Below are positions 6,362 through 12,395 of a stretch of 13,583 nt of DNA, one piece after another. The notes beneath the pieces are model-generated. The model searched no databases. It was not told the origin of the DNA and worked only from the letters and a program-made list of their open reading frames with translations. Every line of letters begins with the position of its first letter. Position 1 is the stretch's first letter. The stretch covers positions 37,629 to 51,211 of the forward strand of contig MU646818.1 of assembly GCA_026770585.1 (NCBI GenBank), read 5' to 3'. Made by a program: the position numbers and the translations under genes. This DNA is from Baffinella frigidus (lineage: Eukaryota; Cryptophyceae; Cryptomonadales; Baffinellaceae).

Positions 6362-6516
6362 CCCTACTTGCGGGGTCCTTTTCGTGGGCTCTGCACCCCC
6401 GACTTGATGCAGTGCACAGGATCAGTTTTAGTTCCAGGCAGTGTGTTTAGGGTTTAGGAGTTAGAATACCCTAAATCGAAACCTGGGAGGTAGCTGGCAC
6501 GCCGTCACATACATTG
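6362..6516. other. Spacer with traces of TTTAGGG
   Basis: GTTTAGGGTTTAGG sits at about 6447. Otherwise I see no gene or repeat. Confidence 0.5.
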
Positions 6517-6566
6517 TATCTATCCATCTATCTATCTATCTATTCATCTATCTATCTATCTATCTA
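6517..6566. repeat. TATC/ATCT microsatellite
   Basis: About twelve tetranucleotide units with CATC and TTCATC variants, ending at the left border of B1. Confidence 0.95.
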
Positions 6567-6682
6567 TGGGGTACCTCGCTCATAAGAAACGCGCCCCCCT
6601 CAAGGACCCCCATAGGGCCCTAGGCATAGGCCTCCTGTAGGGTCCTAGGGGGTGTTGGTTTCTTATGAGCGAGGTACCCCTG
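6567..6682 (+). mobile_element. MITE family B, copy B1
   Basis: Ends GGGGTACCTCGCTCATAAGAAA and the complement TTTCTTATGAGCGAGGTACCCC, with TA at 6565-6566 and 6683-6684. The left end inserted in the microsatellite (TCTA). Confidence 0.9.
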
Positions 6683-6774
6683 TACAGTGTTCGACCACTA
6701 CCCCGACCACATCGGAGTCCTCGCGTGGAGGAGTTCCCCGGACCTCCTTGAGCCGGTTTCTGCCGCGATCCTCT

Positions 6775-6885
6775 GTACAGGGGGGCTTGATGTGGTCCGA
6801 AAGGAAGCATGGCCTTTCTACAGCACAAGTTCCGGTGTCCGCCTATGTTGGGAGTTAAAAGAACCTAAAGGACCTAAAGGTGAGA
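6775..6885 (+). repeat. Dispersed repeat N, copy 2
   Basis: Aligns with the complement of 5144-5264 (GAAGCATGGCCTTTCT, GTTCCGGTGTCCGCCTATG, GGGAGTTAAAAGA). A third fragment, inverted, is at 11509-11553. Confidence 0.8.
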
Positions 6886-6904
6886 TCGAGGGAGAGCGCG
6901 AAGA

Positions 6905-6990
6905 CCGTCGCGTAGTCCACCGTGTGGTTTGCCATGATTTGTTCGTTTTGATGAGAAACCGCTCCATCTTTGACGCTGCTGGTCCACTCA
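6905..6990 (-). repeat. Repeat V, copy 2
   Basis: Complement of 6010-6095, sharing CCACCGTGTGGT, TTTTGATGAGAAACC and CGCTCCATC. Confidence 0.7.
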
Positions 6991-7112
6991 GCAGCGAGCG
7001 AAGACCTTTTCACCTTGAATTCAAGGTTAAATCCCGCTTAGGTTCCAGGGCACTGGATAAGATTCTAGTACAAATCGTTTAGATGGACTGTATCCGTGAA
7101 GCCCTCGGTGGC

Positions 7113-7295
7113 TGCTAAGTGGACAATCTCGCGCGCACCACGCCAGAGTCTTGGAAGAGGTCGCCACAAGTCAATTTCCCTCCAAGGCAGTGGTTTTCAA
7201 AAGTCAAAGGCGTATCAGGATACGGTTCAAAACAATCCACCCCCTCCACCACTGTGGCGTGCTAAGTGGACAATCTCTGCTAAGTGGACAATCTC
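7113..7295. repeat. 18-bp repeat TGCTAAGTGGACAATCTC, three copies
   Basis: One copy at 7113-7130 and a tandem pair at 7260-7277 and 7278-7295. The first and last are each followed by GCGCGC. The last leads into the CAG acceptor of the 7306 exon. Confidence 0.95.
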
Positions 7296-7305
7296 GCGCG
7301 CGCAG

Positions 7306-7403
7306 GCGCGTTGGACAACGTCGGGGACTCGTTCGCGGGGCTCTTTGGAAAGCCCAGCGCTAGCGGCGGCAGCGACGCCAAGGACACCAAAAAGAAGCCT
7401 TGA
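7306..7403 (+). CDS. Probable 3'-terminal coding exon, ALDNVGDSFAGLFGKP...KDTKKKP stop
   Basis: After CGCGCGCAG at 7297-7305, the frame reads (G)-A-L-D-N-V-G-D-S-F-A-G-L-F-G-K-P, then a Ser/Gly/Ala linker and a lysine-rich tail KDTKKKP, stopping at TGA 7401-7403. GC-rich codons (GTC, TCG, TTC, GCG, CTC, AAG) differ from the AT-richer surroundings, and G/C dominates third positions in the first two thirds. There is no ATG, so upstream exons are required. Its phase fits the 4935-4997 piece, and the G-A-L-D-N-V style resembles the other exon-like units. The family is not recognised; a hydrophobic-glycine motif plus basic tail might mean a small membrane-binding or structural protein, but that is a guess. 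Confidence 0.5.
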
Positions 7404-7479
7404 GCCGCGAAAAAAGACGGCGCTTCAGACCAGATTTTCTCGGTTTTCTCGGTTTTCTCGGGTTCTCGGTTTCTGGCGA

Positions 7480-7537
7480 CAGGAAACCGTGCGCCGGGAG
7501 TGTTCACTTGTGGGGTATTCACGAAATCCCTGTGTAG
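7480..7537 (+). repeat. Repeat T, copy 1
   Basis: CAGGAAACCGTGCGCC, GTGTTCACTTGTGGGGTATT and CACGAAATCCCT match 10124-10190. It follows three tandem TTTTCTCGG units at about 7435-7462. Confidence 0.8.
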
Positions 7538-7592
7538 CTGTGTGGGGAAGCGGAGAGTGGTCCGAAACCGCAGGCAAGAAGGCTGCCGGGTA

Positions 7593-7828
7593 CAGGGGTA
7601 CCTCGCTCGTGAGAAACCGCGCCCCCCGTAGGACCACCATAGGGCCCTAGGCATGCCACTACAGGGGCACCTCGCTCATAAGAAAACGCCCCCCCCCCAG
7701 GACCACCATAGGGCCCTAGGCATAGGGCTACTGTAGGGTCCTAAGGGGGGGCGGTTTCTTGTGAGCGAGGTACCCCTGTTCTGTAGGGTCCTAGGGGGAG
7801 GCGGTTTCTTATGAGCGAGGTACCCCTG
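7593..7828 (+). mobile_element. MITE family B, copy B2, split by B3
   Basis: Left part 7593-7661, right part 7781-7828: 117 bp in all without the insert, the same size as intact copies. TA is present at 7591-7592 and 7829-7830. The split falls at CTA|CTGTAGGG, a TA in the B consensus centre. Confidence 0.95.
7662..7778 (+). mobile_element. MITE family B, copy B3, nested in B2
   Basis: A full 117-bp copy from CAGGGGCACC to GGTACCCCTG. It is flanked by TA (7660-7661) and TT (7779-7780), read as a TA duplication with one later change. Confidence 0.95.
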
Positions 7829-8193
7829 TACAGGGTTTGCTCGAAATGCAGGACACGCACCGCCCCTACATGTAACCTAAGGAGGTTTTGGTCGGTCTGG
7901 CACTGTTGATACATTTATCAAAAGGATCCGGAGTTGCTACCCGACTGGGCAGTCCTTTACCCGATTGTCATGAGGTGCCCCTACATGTATTGTGGAGTTG
8001 TTACGAACCTTAGAGGGGAAGCGCCCAAGGGGTACGAAAAGTAAACTCAGTTTTTCGAAGCCTACCGGTGCTTTGGTGCTTTTATTTACACTCACGTCGA
8101 AGGCCACAGCCCACCTCACTCTTGAGGAGTTGGAAGTGATCTACGGATGAGCTCCTCGACTAACAACCTTAGAGGGGAAACACCCAAAGGGTA
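7829..8193. other. Spacer with a 64-bp duplication holding the empty B4 site
   Basis: 8006-8069 (AACCTTAGAGGGGAA to CTACCGG) is duplicated at 8165-8193 plus 8311-8346, where B4 has inserted. CCCCTACATGTA occurs twice (about 7863 and 7979). I see no convincing gene. Confidence 0.8.
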
Positions 8194-8310
8194 CAGGGGT
8201 ACCTCGCTCATAAGAAACCGCCCACCCCCTAGGACCACCATAGGGCCCTAGGCATAGGGCTACTGTAGGGTCCTAGGGGGAGGTGTTTTCTTGTGAGCGA
8301 GGTACCCCTG
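8194..8310 (+). mobile_element. MITE family B, copy B4, with empty-site paralog
   Basis: A 117-bp copy between TA at 8192-8193 and TA at 8311-8312. The unfilled duplicate at 8006-8069 has one TA at 8033-8034 in the same place, so the element and its TA duplication are exactly defined. Confidence 0.97.
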
Positions 8311-8475
8311 TACGAAAAGTAAACTCAGTTTTTCGAAGCCTACCGGCGGCAAGATCCGAAGCCGTGTCGTTGTCCAACATTTCAAAATATCAACCTATCA
8401 GCCACCAACCCTACCCCCCAACCCGCGTGCAACCCCTCAACGACGGGCTCGTTCCTTCAGGCTCATAGACTTTTG

Positions 8476-8555
8476 TATCACTCAACTCAAGGCTCAAGGG
8501 CCTCATTTAGGACCTGTATCGAGAGTCATGAAGACGAAGAAGAAGAAAGTCTCTC
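8476..8555 (+). repeat. Repeat O, copy 1
   Basis: CACTCAACTCAAGGCTCAAG through GACCTGTATCGAGAGT to a GAA-rich tail. With flanking text it forms a larger tandem unit, repeated at 8636; the inverted copy is at 11428-11490. Confidence 0.85.
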
Positions 8556-8635
8556 ATTCCCCTCCGGCGTTCTAGACTTCATTCAAGCTTACCGCTAGCG
8601 CCTGTGGCCCTCCCCCCCACCCGGCGTCAAGTCTC

Positions 8636-8722
8636 TCAACTCAAGGCTCAAGGGCCTCATTTAGGACCTGTATCGAGAGTAATAAAGAAGAAGAAGAAGA
8701 AGAAGAAGAAGAAAGTCTCTCA
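8636..8722 (+). repeat. Repeat O, copy 2, with (AAG)n tail
   Basis: Same body as copy 1; the tail is a run of about ten AAG units. AAGTCTCTCA occurs on both sides (8629-8638 and 8713-8722), which may be a target duplication or part of the tandem unit. Confidence 0.8.
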
Positions 8723-8740
8723 CCCCCCTCCTGCTCGCTA

Positions 8741-8857
8741 CAAGGGTACCTCGCTCATAAGAAACCGCCTCCCCCTAGGACCCTACAGTAGGCCTATGCC
8801 TAGGGCCCTATGGTAGTCCTAGGGAGGGGGGCGTTTCTTATGAGCGAGGTACCCCTG
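8741..8857 (-). mobile_element. MITE family B, copy B5, with empty-site paralog
   Basis: 117 bp between TA at 8739-8740 and 8858-8859. The centre is inverted relative to B4. The tandem sister unit reads CGTTCTAGACTTCATTCAAG at 8568-8587 with a single TA at 8573-8574, an unfilled site. Confidence 0.95.
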
Positions 8858-8917
8858 TAGACTTCGTTCAACCTCGCCGCTAGAGCCTGTGGCCGCTCGT
8901 CTTAGACTAGGTCCCTA

Positions 8918-9177
8918 CAGGGGCACCTCACTCACAAGAAAACCCCCCCACCCCCCATCATGCAAAAAGCTAACGCCAGTGAGGTACTTACAGCCTACGG
9001 ATTGCCTACGGTAGGAGCCCCCCTTCCTACGACTTTTAAAATAAAAATGACTTTAAAAGTCGTTGGAGGGGGGCTCCTACCGTAGGCAATCCGTAGGTCG
9101 TAAGTACCTCGCTGGCGTTAGCTTGCGGCATTACCTAGGACCATCATAGGGCCCTATGCATAGACCTACATGTACTG
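8918..9177 (+). mobile_element. MITE family B, copy B6, split by C and lacking its right arm
   Basis: The left arm CAGGGGCACCTCACTCACAA is at 8918. The B centre (CCTAGGACCATCATAGGGCCC) resumes at about 9133 after foldback C. The right arm is missing; TA then B7 follow. Confidence 0.8.
8962..9126. mobile_element. Foldback C (165 bp), nested in B6
   Basis: Near-continuous inverted repeat: GCTAACGCCAGTGAGGTACTTA at the left, TAAGTACCTCGCTGGCGTTAGC at the right. It continues through GGATTGCCTACGGTAGG and its complement, to GACTTTTAAA / TTTAAAAGTC around a short AT loop. Arms of about 75 bp make it the longest hairpin in the window. Confidence 0.85.
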
Positions 9178-9179
9178 TA

Positions 9180-9297
9180 CAGGGGTACCTCGCTCATAAG
9201 AAACAGCCCCCCCCCCCAGGACCAGCATAGGGCCCTAAGCATAGCCCTACTGTAGGGTTCTAGAGGGTGGAGGTTTCTTATGAGCGAGGTACCCCTG
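9180..9297 (+). mobile_element. MITE family B, copy B7
   Basis: 118 bp between TA at 9178-9179 and 9298-9299. Followed by a 36-bp string also found at 10284-10319. Confidence 0.93.
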
Positions 9298-9335
9298 TAC
9301 GCAGCAGGGTCTGGGTCATGGGCGTGCTACATGTA

Positions 9336-9555
9336 CAGGGGTACCTGCCTCATAAGAAAACGCCCCTCCCCTGGGACCCTATCTCTTAAGTGGCCAGTAG
9401 GCACATACGCCCTACCGTAGGGCCCTAGGACCTGCCTAGGACCTCTTGGCCGTCAAATTTGGCGGCATGGGCAGTTAAGGGATAGTAGGCCTATGCCTAG
9501 GGCCCTATGGCGGTCCTAGGGGGGGGGGGCGTTTCTTATGAGCGAGGTACCTCTG
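9336..9555 (-). mobile_element. MITE family B, copy B8, split by a D element
   Basis: The left arm starts CAGGGGTACC at 9336 and the right arm ends GAGGTACCTCTG at 9555. A 101-bp D lies at 9382-9482 inside the centre. TA precedes; TG follows. Confidence 0.9.
9382..9482 (+). mobile_element. MITE family D, nested in B8
   Basis: TCTCTTAAGTGGCCAG to GCAGTTAAGGGA, flanked by TA at 9380-9381 and 9483-9484 within B sequence (GGACCC-TA / TA-GTAGGCC). Confidence 0.9.
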
Positions 9556-9626
9556 TGGGTTCCTAGGGGGTGGCGCGCTCCCCCCCATCCGTTCTTCCGG
9601 CAGAGCTCCTCCTTCATCTTAGTGCC

Positions 9627-9772
9627 CGAGGCCATGAAATTTAAACCGCCCTTTCTGCCTATCTTAAGCGTGGATTTTCTCAGATTTTGCTATCTTAGCT
9701 TCGACGTAGCTGTAAAATTGCATAAAATCTACCCCAAGATAGCAACAACACGGTTTAAATAGCATGGCCTCG
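9627..9772. mobile_element. Foldback U (146 bp)
   Basis: CGAGGCCATGAAATTTAAACCG pairs with CGGTTTAAATAGCATGGCCTCG, two or three mismatches. Inside, CTATCTT...GTGGATTTT pairs with AAAATCTACCCC.AAGATAG. The AT-rich interior contrasts with its surroundings. Confidence 0.75.
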
Positions 9773-9843
9773 TCCATGAATCTTGCTGTGGGGGAGCCTG
9801 CCCCGGCCCCTGGAGCCATTGGCGCTATATGCTATATAGGCTA

Positions 9844-9936
9844 TCCCGTAAGTGGTCAGTAGGTTCACACGCCCTATCGTAGGGCCTTAGGACCTGCGCA
9901 GGACCTCGTGGCGGTCAATTTTGACTGCTTAAGAGA
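9844..9936 (+). mobile_element. MITE family D, degraded copy (93 bp)
   Basis: TCCCGTAAGTGGTCAG to CTTAAGAGA. TA precedes at 9842. The right arm has lost about 8 bp. Upstream, 9773-9843 shows only the repeat TGGAGCCATT and a TATATG stretch. Confidence 0.8.
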
Positions 9937-9966
9937 TTGGAGCCATTAGACCGCGGACGCCTCTCA

Positions 9967-10096
9967 GAGAGATTCATGATTTATTGCCAAACAACCAGCG
10001 TCAGCGCCGCACATGCTACGCATTGTGCCACTTACTGTGCCCCGTGTCGGCCGATCATACGAGCATTTTCCGGATGGATTCTAACTCCGACTCCTA
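9967..10096 (+). mobile_element. SINE-like element G3 (130 bp)
   Basis: Same body as G2 (~90% by eye), from GAGAGATTCATGATTTATTG to GACTCCTAC. It is flanked by an exact 13-bp direct repeat CGGACGCCTCTCA at 9954-9966 and 10097-10109. Confidence 0.85.
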
Positions 10097-10123
10097 CGGA
10101 CGCCTCTCACGAGAAACCGAGAC

Positions 10124-10190
10124 AGGCAACCGCGCGCCTAGATTGTTCACACTTATGGGGTATTCACGATGGGGTATTCACGAAATCCCT
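10124..10190 (+). repeat. Repeat T, copy 2, with internal duplication
   Basis: Aligns with 7480-7537. The string GGGGTATTCACGA occurs twice in tandem here, once in copy 1. Confidence 0.8.
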
Positions 10191-10283
10191 CTTGACTTCT
10201 CTGGACAACACGGGGCCCGTGCAAAAAGTGCACTTTGAGTGCCAAACACAACTTGCAACATCACCACCCGCGGTGATGACGTA

Positions 10284-10319
10284 CGCAGCAGGGCCTGGGT
10301 CACGGGCGTGCTACACGTA
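10284..10319. repeat. 36-bp duplicate of 9300-9335
   Basis: CGCAGCAGGGCCTGGGTCAC then GGGCGTGCTACACGTA. At 9300 it lies between two B copies; here its right edge meets a D element instead. Confidence 0.9.
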
Positions 10320-10420
10320 TCCCTTAAGTGGCGAGGGGGTCAAAATTGACCCCCAAGAGGTCCTAGGCAGGTCCTAGGGCCCTACGGTAGGGCGTATGAG
10401 GCTACTCGCCACTTGAGGGA
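10320..10420 (-). mobile_element. MITE family D, 101 bp
   Basis: TCCCTTAAGTGGCGAG to CTCGCCACTTGAGGGA between TA at 10318-10319 and 10421-10422. Internal palindrome GGGGGTCAAAATTGACCCCC at 10334. Confidence 0.95.
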
Positions 10421-10422
10421 TA

Positions 10423-10541
10423 GGGGTACCTCGCTCACAAGAGAGCGTCCCCCCCCCCCCAGGACCCTACAGTAGGGCTATGCCTATGACCCTACGGTGG
10501 TCCTACGGGGGGGGGCGGTTTCTTATGAGCGAGGCACCCCC
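10423..10541 (-). mobile_element. MITE family B, copy B9, abutting D
   Basis: GGGGTACCTCGCTCACAAGA to TTATGAGCGAGGCACCCC. The first CA of the family is missing where it meets the D element's TA, so the two share one TA. Confidence 0.88.
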
Positions 10542-10873
10542 CACGCCAGGATGATCAAAACATCCACTTTTGGCATCTTTCAAGGGAAATCCCTTGAATC
10601 CTTAAGTCAACCACGTCAGATCTTACGTGGATAAGGCGTCGGTTTCTCTCGATCAATCTGGTGTGGCCTGTAGGGAGCGCCCGCGTTCCTTGCGAACAGG
10701 ACTCGCGCGTACAGAGAGGAGTGGGGATGCATGGCACGGGTTTCCCTGCAGAACGCATGAGATGACTGAAAAAATCTTTCTAGCCCGCCTTATTATTTTT
10801 GTATGCTCCGTGTCCAAATCCGCCGAGCCTACTAAGCACGACAGGACTCGCGCGCACAGAGAGGAGTGCTGGA
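10542..10873. other. Gene-poor stretch with small hairpins and a 27-bp repeat
   Basis: TCAAGGGAAATCCCTTGA at about 10580 and CCACGTCAGATCTTACGTGG at about 10612 are self-complementary. ACAGGACTCGCGCG then (T/C)ACAGAGAGGAGTG occurs at about 10697 and 10841. An 87-codon frame from 10627 crosses both repeats and shows no protein character I trust. Confidence 0.6.
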
Positions 10874-10978
10874 ATGTTTCGCGCGTGTGACAAACATCTG
10901 GATCCCCGGATCGAGAAGTTGGACGTGCACGTGTGCCCCGTCTCGGGCCGCAACTTCAAGGAGTCGCCAGCCGACTGA
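10874..10978 (+). CDS. Possible 3' exon or short ORF, ...DPRIEKLDVHVCPVSGRNFKE... stop
   Basis: ATG 10874 opens M-F-R-A-C-D-K-H-L, then D-P-R-I-E-K-L-D-V-H-V-C-P-V-S-G-R-N-F-K-E-S-P-A-D with TGA at 10976-10978. From about 10898 the codons are GC-rich at third positions (GTG CAC GTG TGC CCC GTC), unlike the flanks, as in the 7306 exon. The ATG may be accidental and the true exon may start later. A D element begins 4 bp after the stop. Cys and His residues are present but no known metal-binding spacing is evident. Family unknown. Confidence 0.4.
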   Translation: MFRACDKHLDPRIEKLDVHVCPVSGRNFKESPAD

Positions 10979-10982
10979 TCTA

Positions 10983-11082
10983 TCCCTTAAGTGGCGAGTA
11001 GGCTCATACGCCCTACGGTAGGGCCCTAGGACCTGCCTGGGGCGAGTTAGGGCAAATATTCGCCCGTTTGCCACTTAAGGGA
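10983..11082 (+). mobile_element. MITE family D, 100 bp
   Basis: TCCCTTAAGTGGCGAGTAGG to TTTGCCACTTAAGGGA; TA before, TG after. The internal hairpin reads GGGCAAATATTCGCCC. Confidence 0.92.
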
Positions 11083-11152
11083 TGGCAGAGGGGGTGGCTT
11101 CACACGGAGCCCAAATTACCAACCATAACCTGTTGGGCCCAGATCTTTATTA

Positions 11153-11253
11153 TCCCTTAAGTAGCGAGGCGGTCAAAATTGACCCCCACGAGGTCATAGG
11201 CAGGTCCTAGGGCCCGGCGGTAGGGCGTAAGAGCCTACTCGCCACTTAAGGCA
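11153..11253 (-). mobile_element. MITE family D, 101 bp
   Basis: TCCCTTAAGTAGCGAGG to CTCGCCACTTAAGGCA between TA at 11151-11152 and 11254-11255. Confidence 0.93.
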
Positions 11254-11332
11254 TACTCACGAAAAATCCCTCCGGATTCTGGGGGATTCCCGCGCTCCTA
11301 TCAAGACCTCCACGAAAAAAGTAGACGTTTGC

Positions 11333-11393
11333 AACCCGAAGCAGCTTAAAACGGATCCTCCGAAGAGATAAAAGTTTTAAGCTGCTTTGGGTT
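11333..11393. repeat. 20-bp hairpin, 21-nt loop
   Basis: AACCCGAAGCAGCTTAAAAC at 11333-11352 pairs with GTTTTAAGCTGCTTTGGGTT at 11374-11393; the only non-Watson-Crick pair is G:T. Confidence 0.9.
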
Positions 11394-11427
11394 TTAGGAA
11401 TGAATAGAGCTCTATTTCCCCCCCCCT

Positions 11428-11490
11428 TTTTCTTCTTTACTCTCGATACAGGTCCTAAATGAGGCCCTTGAGCCTTGAGTTGAGTGTTAC
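11428..11490 (-). repeat. Repeat O, copy 3 (inverted)
   Basis: TTCTTCTTTACTCTCGATAC, AGGTCCTAAATGAGGCCC and TTGAGCCTTGAGTTGAGTG are complementary to copies 1 and 2. Confidence 0.88.
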
Positions 11491-11508
11491 AAAAGTCTGT
11501 TAAGAAAC

Positions 11509-11553
11509 GGGCCCTTTAGGTCCTTTAGGTTTTAATTTCTCCCAACATATGCC
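11509..11553 (-). repeat. Repeat N, copy 3 (fragment)
   Basis: CTTTAGGTCCTTTAGGTTTT then CTCCCAACATATGCC matches the 3' part of repeat N. Confidence 0.75.
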
Positions 11554-11600
11554 AACGACCGCCTCAGAGACAAGAGCTAATAGCTCCAGCGTCAAAAGAA

Positions 11601-11669
11601 ATTCTCGGTAAAAGCCGAGAATCGCTTTCTAGGTGGATCATACCTCGCGGCGCTGCCAAATTGAGGTAT
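11601..11669. repeat. Two small hairpins
   Basis: ATTCTCGG / CCGAGAAT at 11601-11622 with a 6-nt loop, then ATACCTC / GAGGTAT at 11640-11669. Confidence 0.7.
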
Positions 11670-11792
11670 ATTCATTCCTAGGACCCTACTTTATGAAATC
11701 CCTACATGATGTAGGCCCCTAGTAAACGGATCCGGCGCGCACAAGAGGCAGGAAGCTGGGTGGCATGGATGGAGGAGGCATGCGGCCCTGTA

Positions 11793-11908
11793 GTGATACC
11801 TCGCTCATAAGAAAGCGCCCCCCCCCGTAGGATCACCGTAGGACCCTAGGCATAAGCCTACTGCAGGGTCCTAGGGGGGGTTTGTTTCTTATGAGCGAGG
11901 TACACCTG
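11793..11908 (+). mobile_element. MITE family B, copy B10
   Basis: GTGATACCTCGCTCATAAGA to CTTATGAGCGAGGTACACCTG, TA at 11791-11792 and 11909-11910. The outermost left bases are diverged. Confidence 0.93.
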
Positions 11909-11954
11909 TAGTAAACGGATCCGGCGACCGCGCACGAGAGGCAGGCAGCTGGGT

Positions 11955-12093
11955 TTATCCGGGGAAACCCGGATTCTTTAGTTTGATGGCAAGGAAAATT
12001 ACTACATAAATGCTTTAATATTACTAATAAGAACGAATTGTGTAGTAATTTTCCTTGCCATCAAAATAAAGAAAAATAGGTTTCCCCGGATAA
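11955..12093. mobile_element. Foldback E (139 bp), 4-bp target duplication
   Basis: Outer arms TTATCCGGGGAAACC (11955-11969) and GGTTTCCCCGGATAA (12079-12093) are exact complements. Inner arms at 11982-12006 and 12041-12065 are exact over 25 bp (core GGCAAGGAAAATTACTAC). GGGT flanks both sides (11951-11954, 12094-12097); the duplicate at 11720 has a single GGGT in GCTGGGTGGC. Confidence 0.93.
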
Positions 12094-12116
12094 GGGTGGC
12101 AGGACGCATGCGGCCC

Positions 12117-12263
12117 AATTCCGTTGATTCCAATTTATTAAAGAGGATCGTCGAAGTCAGCCCGTGCCGTCGCCAAGCCACCACCCCAAGCTACGGAAGA
12201 ACCTAGCTTGACCAAACTGTGATCTCAGCTGAGACCCACGAAGGAGGAGTGTTCGCGACTCTC
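12117..12263. other. Spacer, possible small 3' coding relic
   Basis: A frame from about 12141 (GAG GAT CGT CGA...) reads E-D-R-R-S-Q-P-V-P-S-P-S-H-H-P-K-L-R-K-N-L-A to TGA near 12209. Weak evidence only. Confidence 0.2.
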
Positions 12264-12386
12264 CACTCAGGAGCTACACGGACCACGTTTGATCCGGAAT
12301 TGGACCCGTTTCTTCAATTTGCGACGCAAATTGGCCACGTTACCCCGGATATCCGGGGCTGAGTGGTCACCGTAGCCTCCTGAGTA
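12264..12386. mobile_element. Foldback R with two internal hairpins
   Basis: CTCAGGAGCTACACGGACCAC pairs with GTGGTCACCGTAGCCTCCTGAG with a few differences. Inside are CAATTTGCGACGCAAATTG (12315-12333) and the perfect palindrome CCCCGGATATCCGGGG (12343-12358). Confidence 0.7.
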
Positions 12387-12395
12387 GAACCCCTA

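Larger units (their letters stand above)
6687..7082 (+). other. 131-codon open frame over repeats N and V, no recognised product
   Basis: An ATG at 6687 opens a 131-codon frame. Residues 33-65 lie in repeat N (copy 2, 6775-6885), whose minus-strand copy at 5144-5264 preserves the same reading. Residues from about 73 lie in repeat V copy 2 (6905-6990). The first 30 residues (FDHYPDHIGVLAWRSSPDLL) are unique here and look protein-like. Perfect palindromes occur at 6973-6995 (CGCTGCTG / CAGCAGCG) and 7012-7027 (ACCTTGAATTCAAGGT). I would treat it as a chance or relic frame across repeats rather than a gene. Confidence 0.25.
11720..12116. repeat. ~70-bp direct duplication, each copy hit by a different element
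   Basis: AGTAAACGGATCCGGCG to GCATGCGGCCC occurs at 11720-11788 and, split, at 11910-11954 plus 12094-12116. B10 lies between the copies and E inside the second. Confidence 0.85.

Noticed and set aside
6580-6828. Minus-strand ORF over B1 with GTSLIRN-type text, also seen in frames at 7425, 7280 and 8604.
   Set aside because: The shared peptide is simply the translated arm of MITE B in every copy, so it is not a protein family.
9937-10377. 146-codon frame across G3.
   Set aside because: It runs through the SINE-like body, its target duplication, repeat T and a D element, so it is a chance frame over unrelated repeats.
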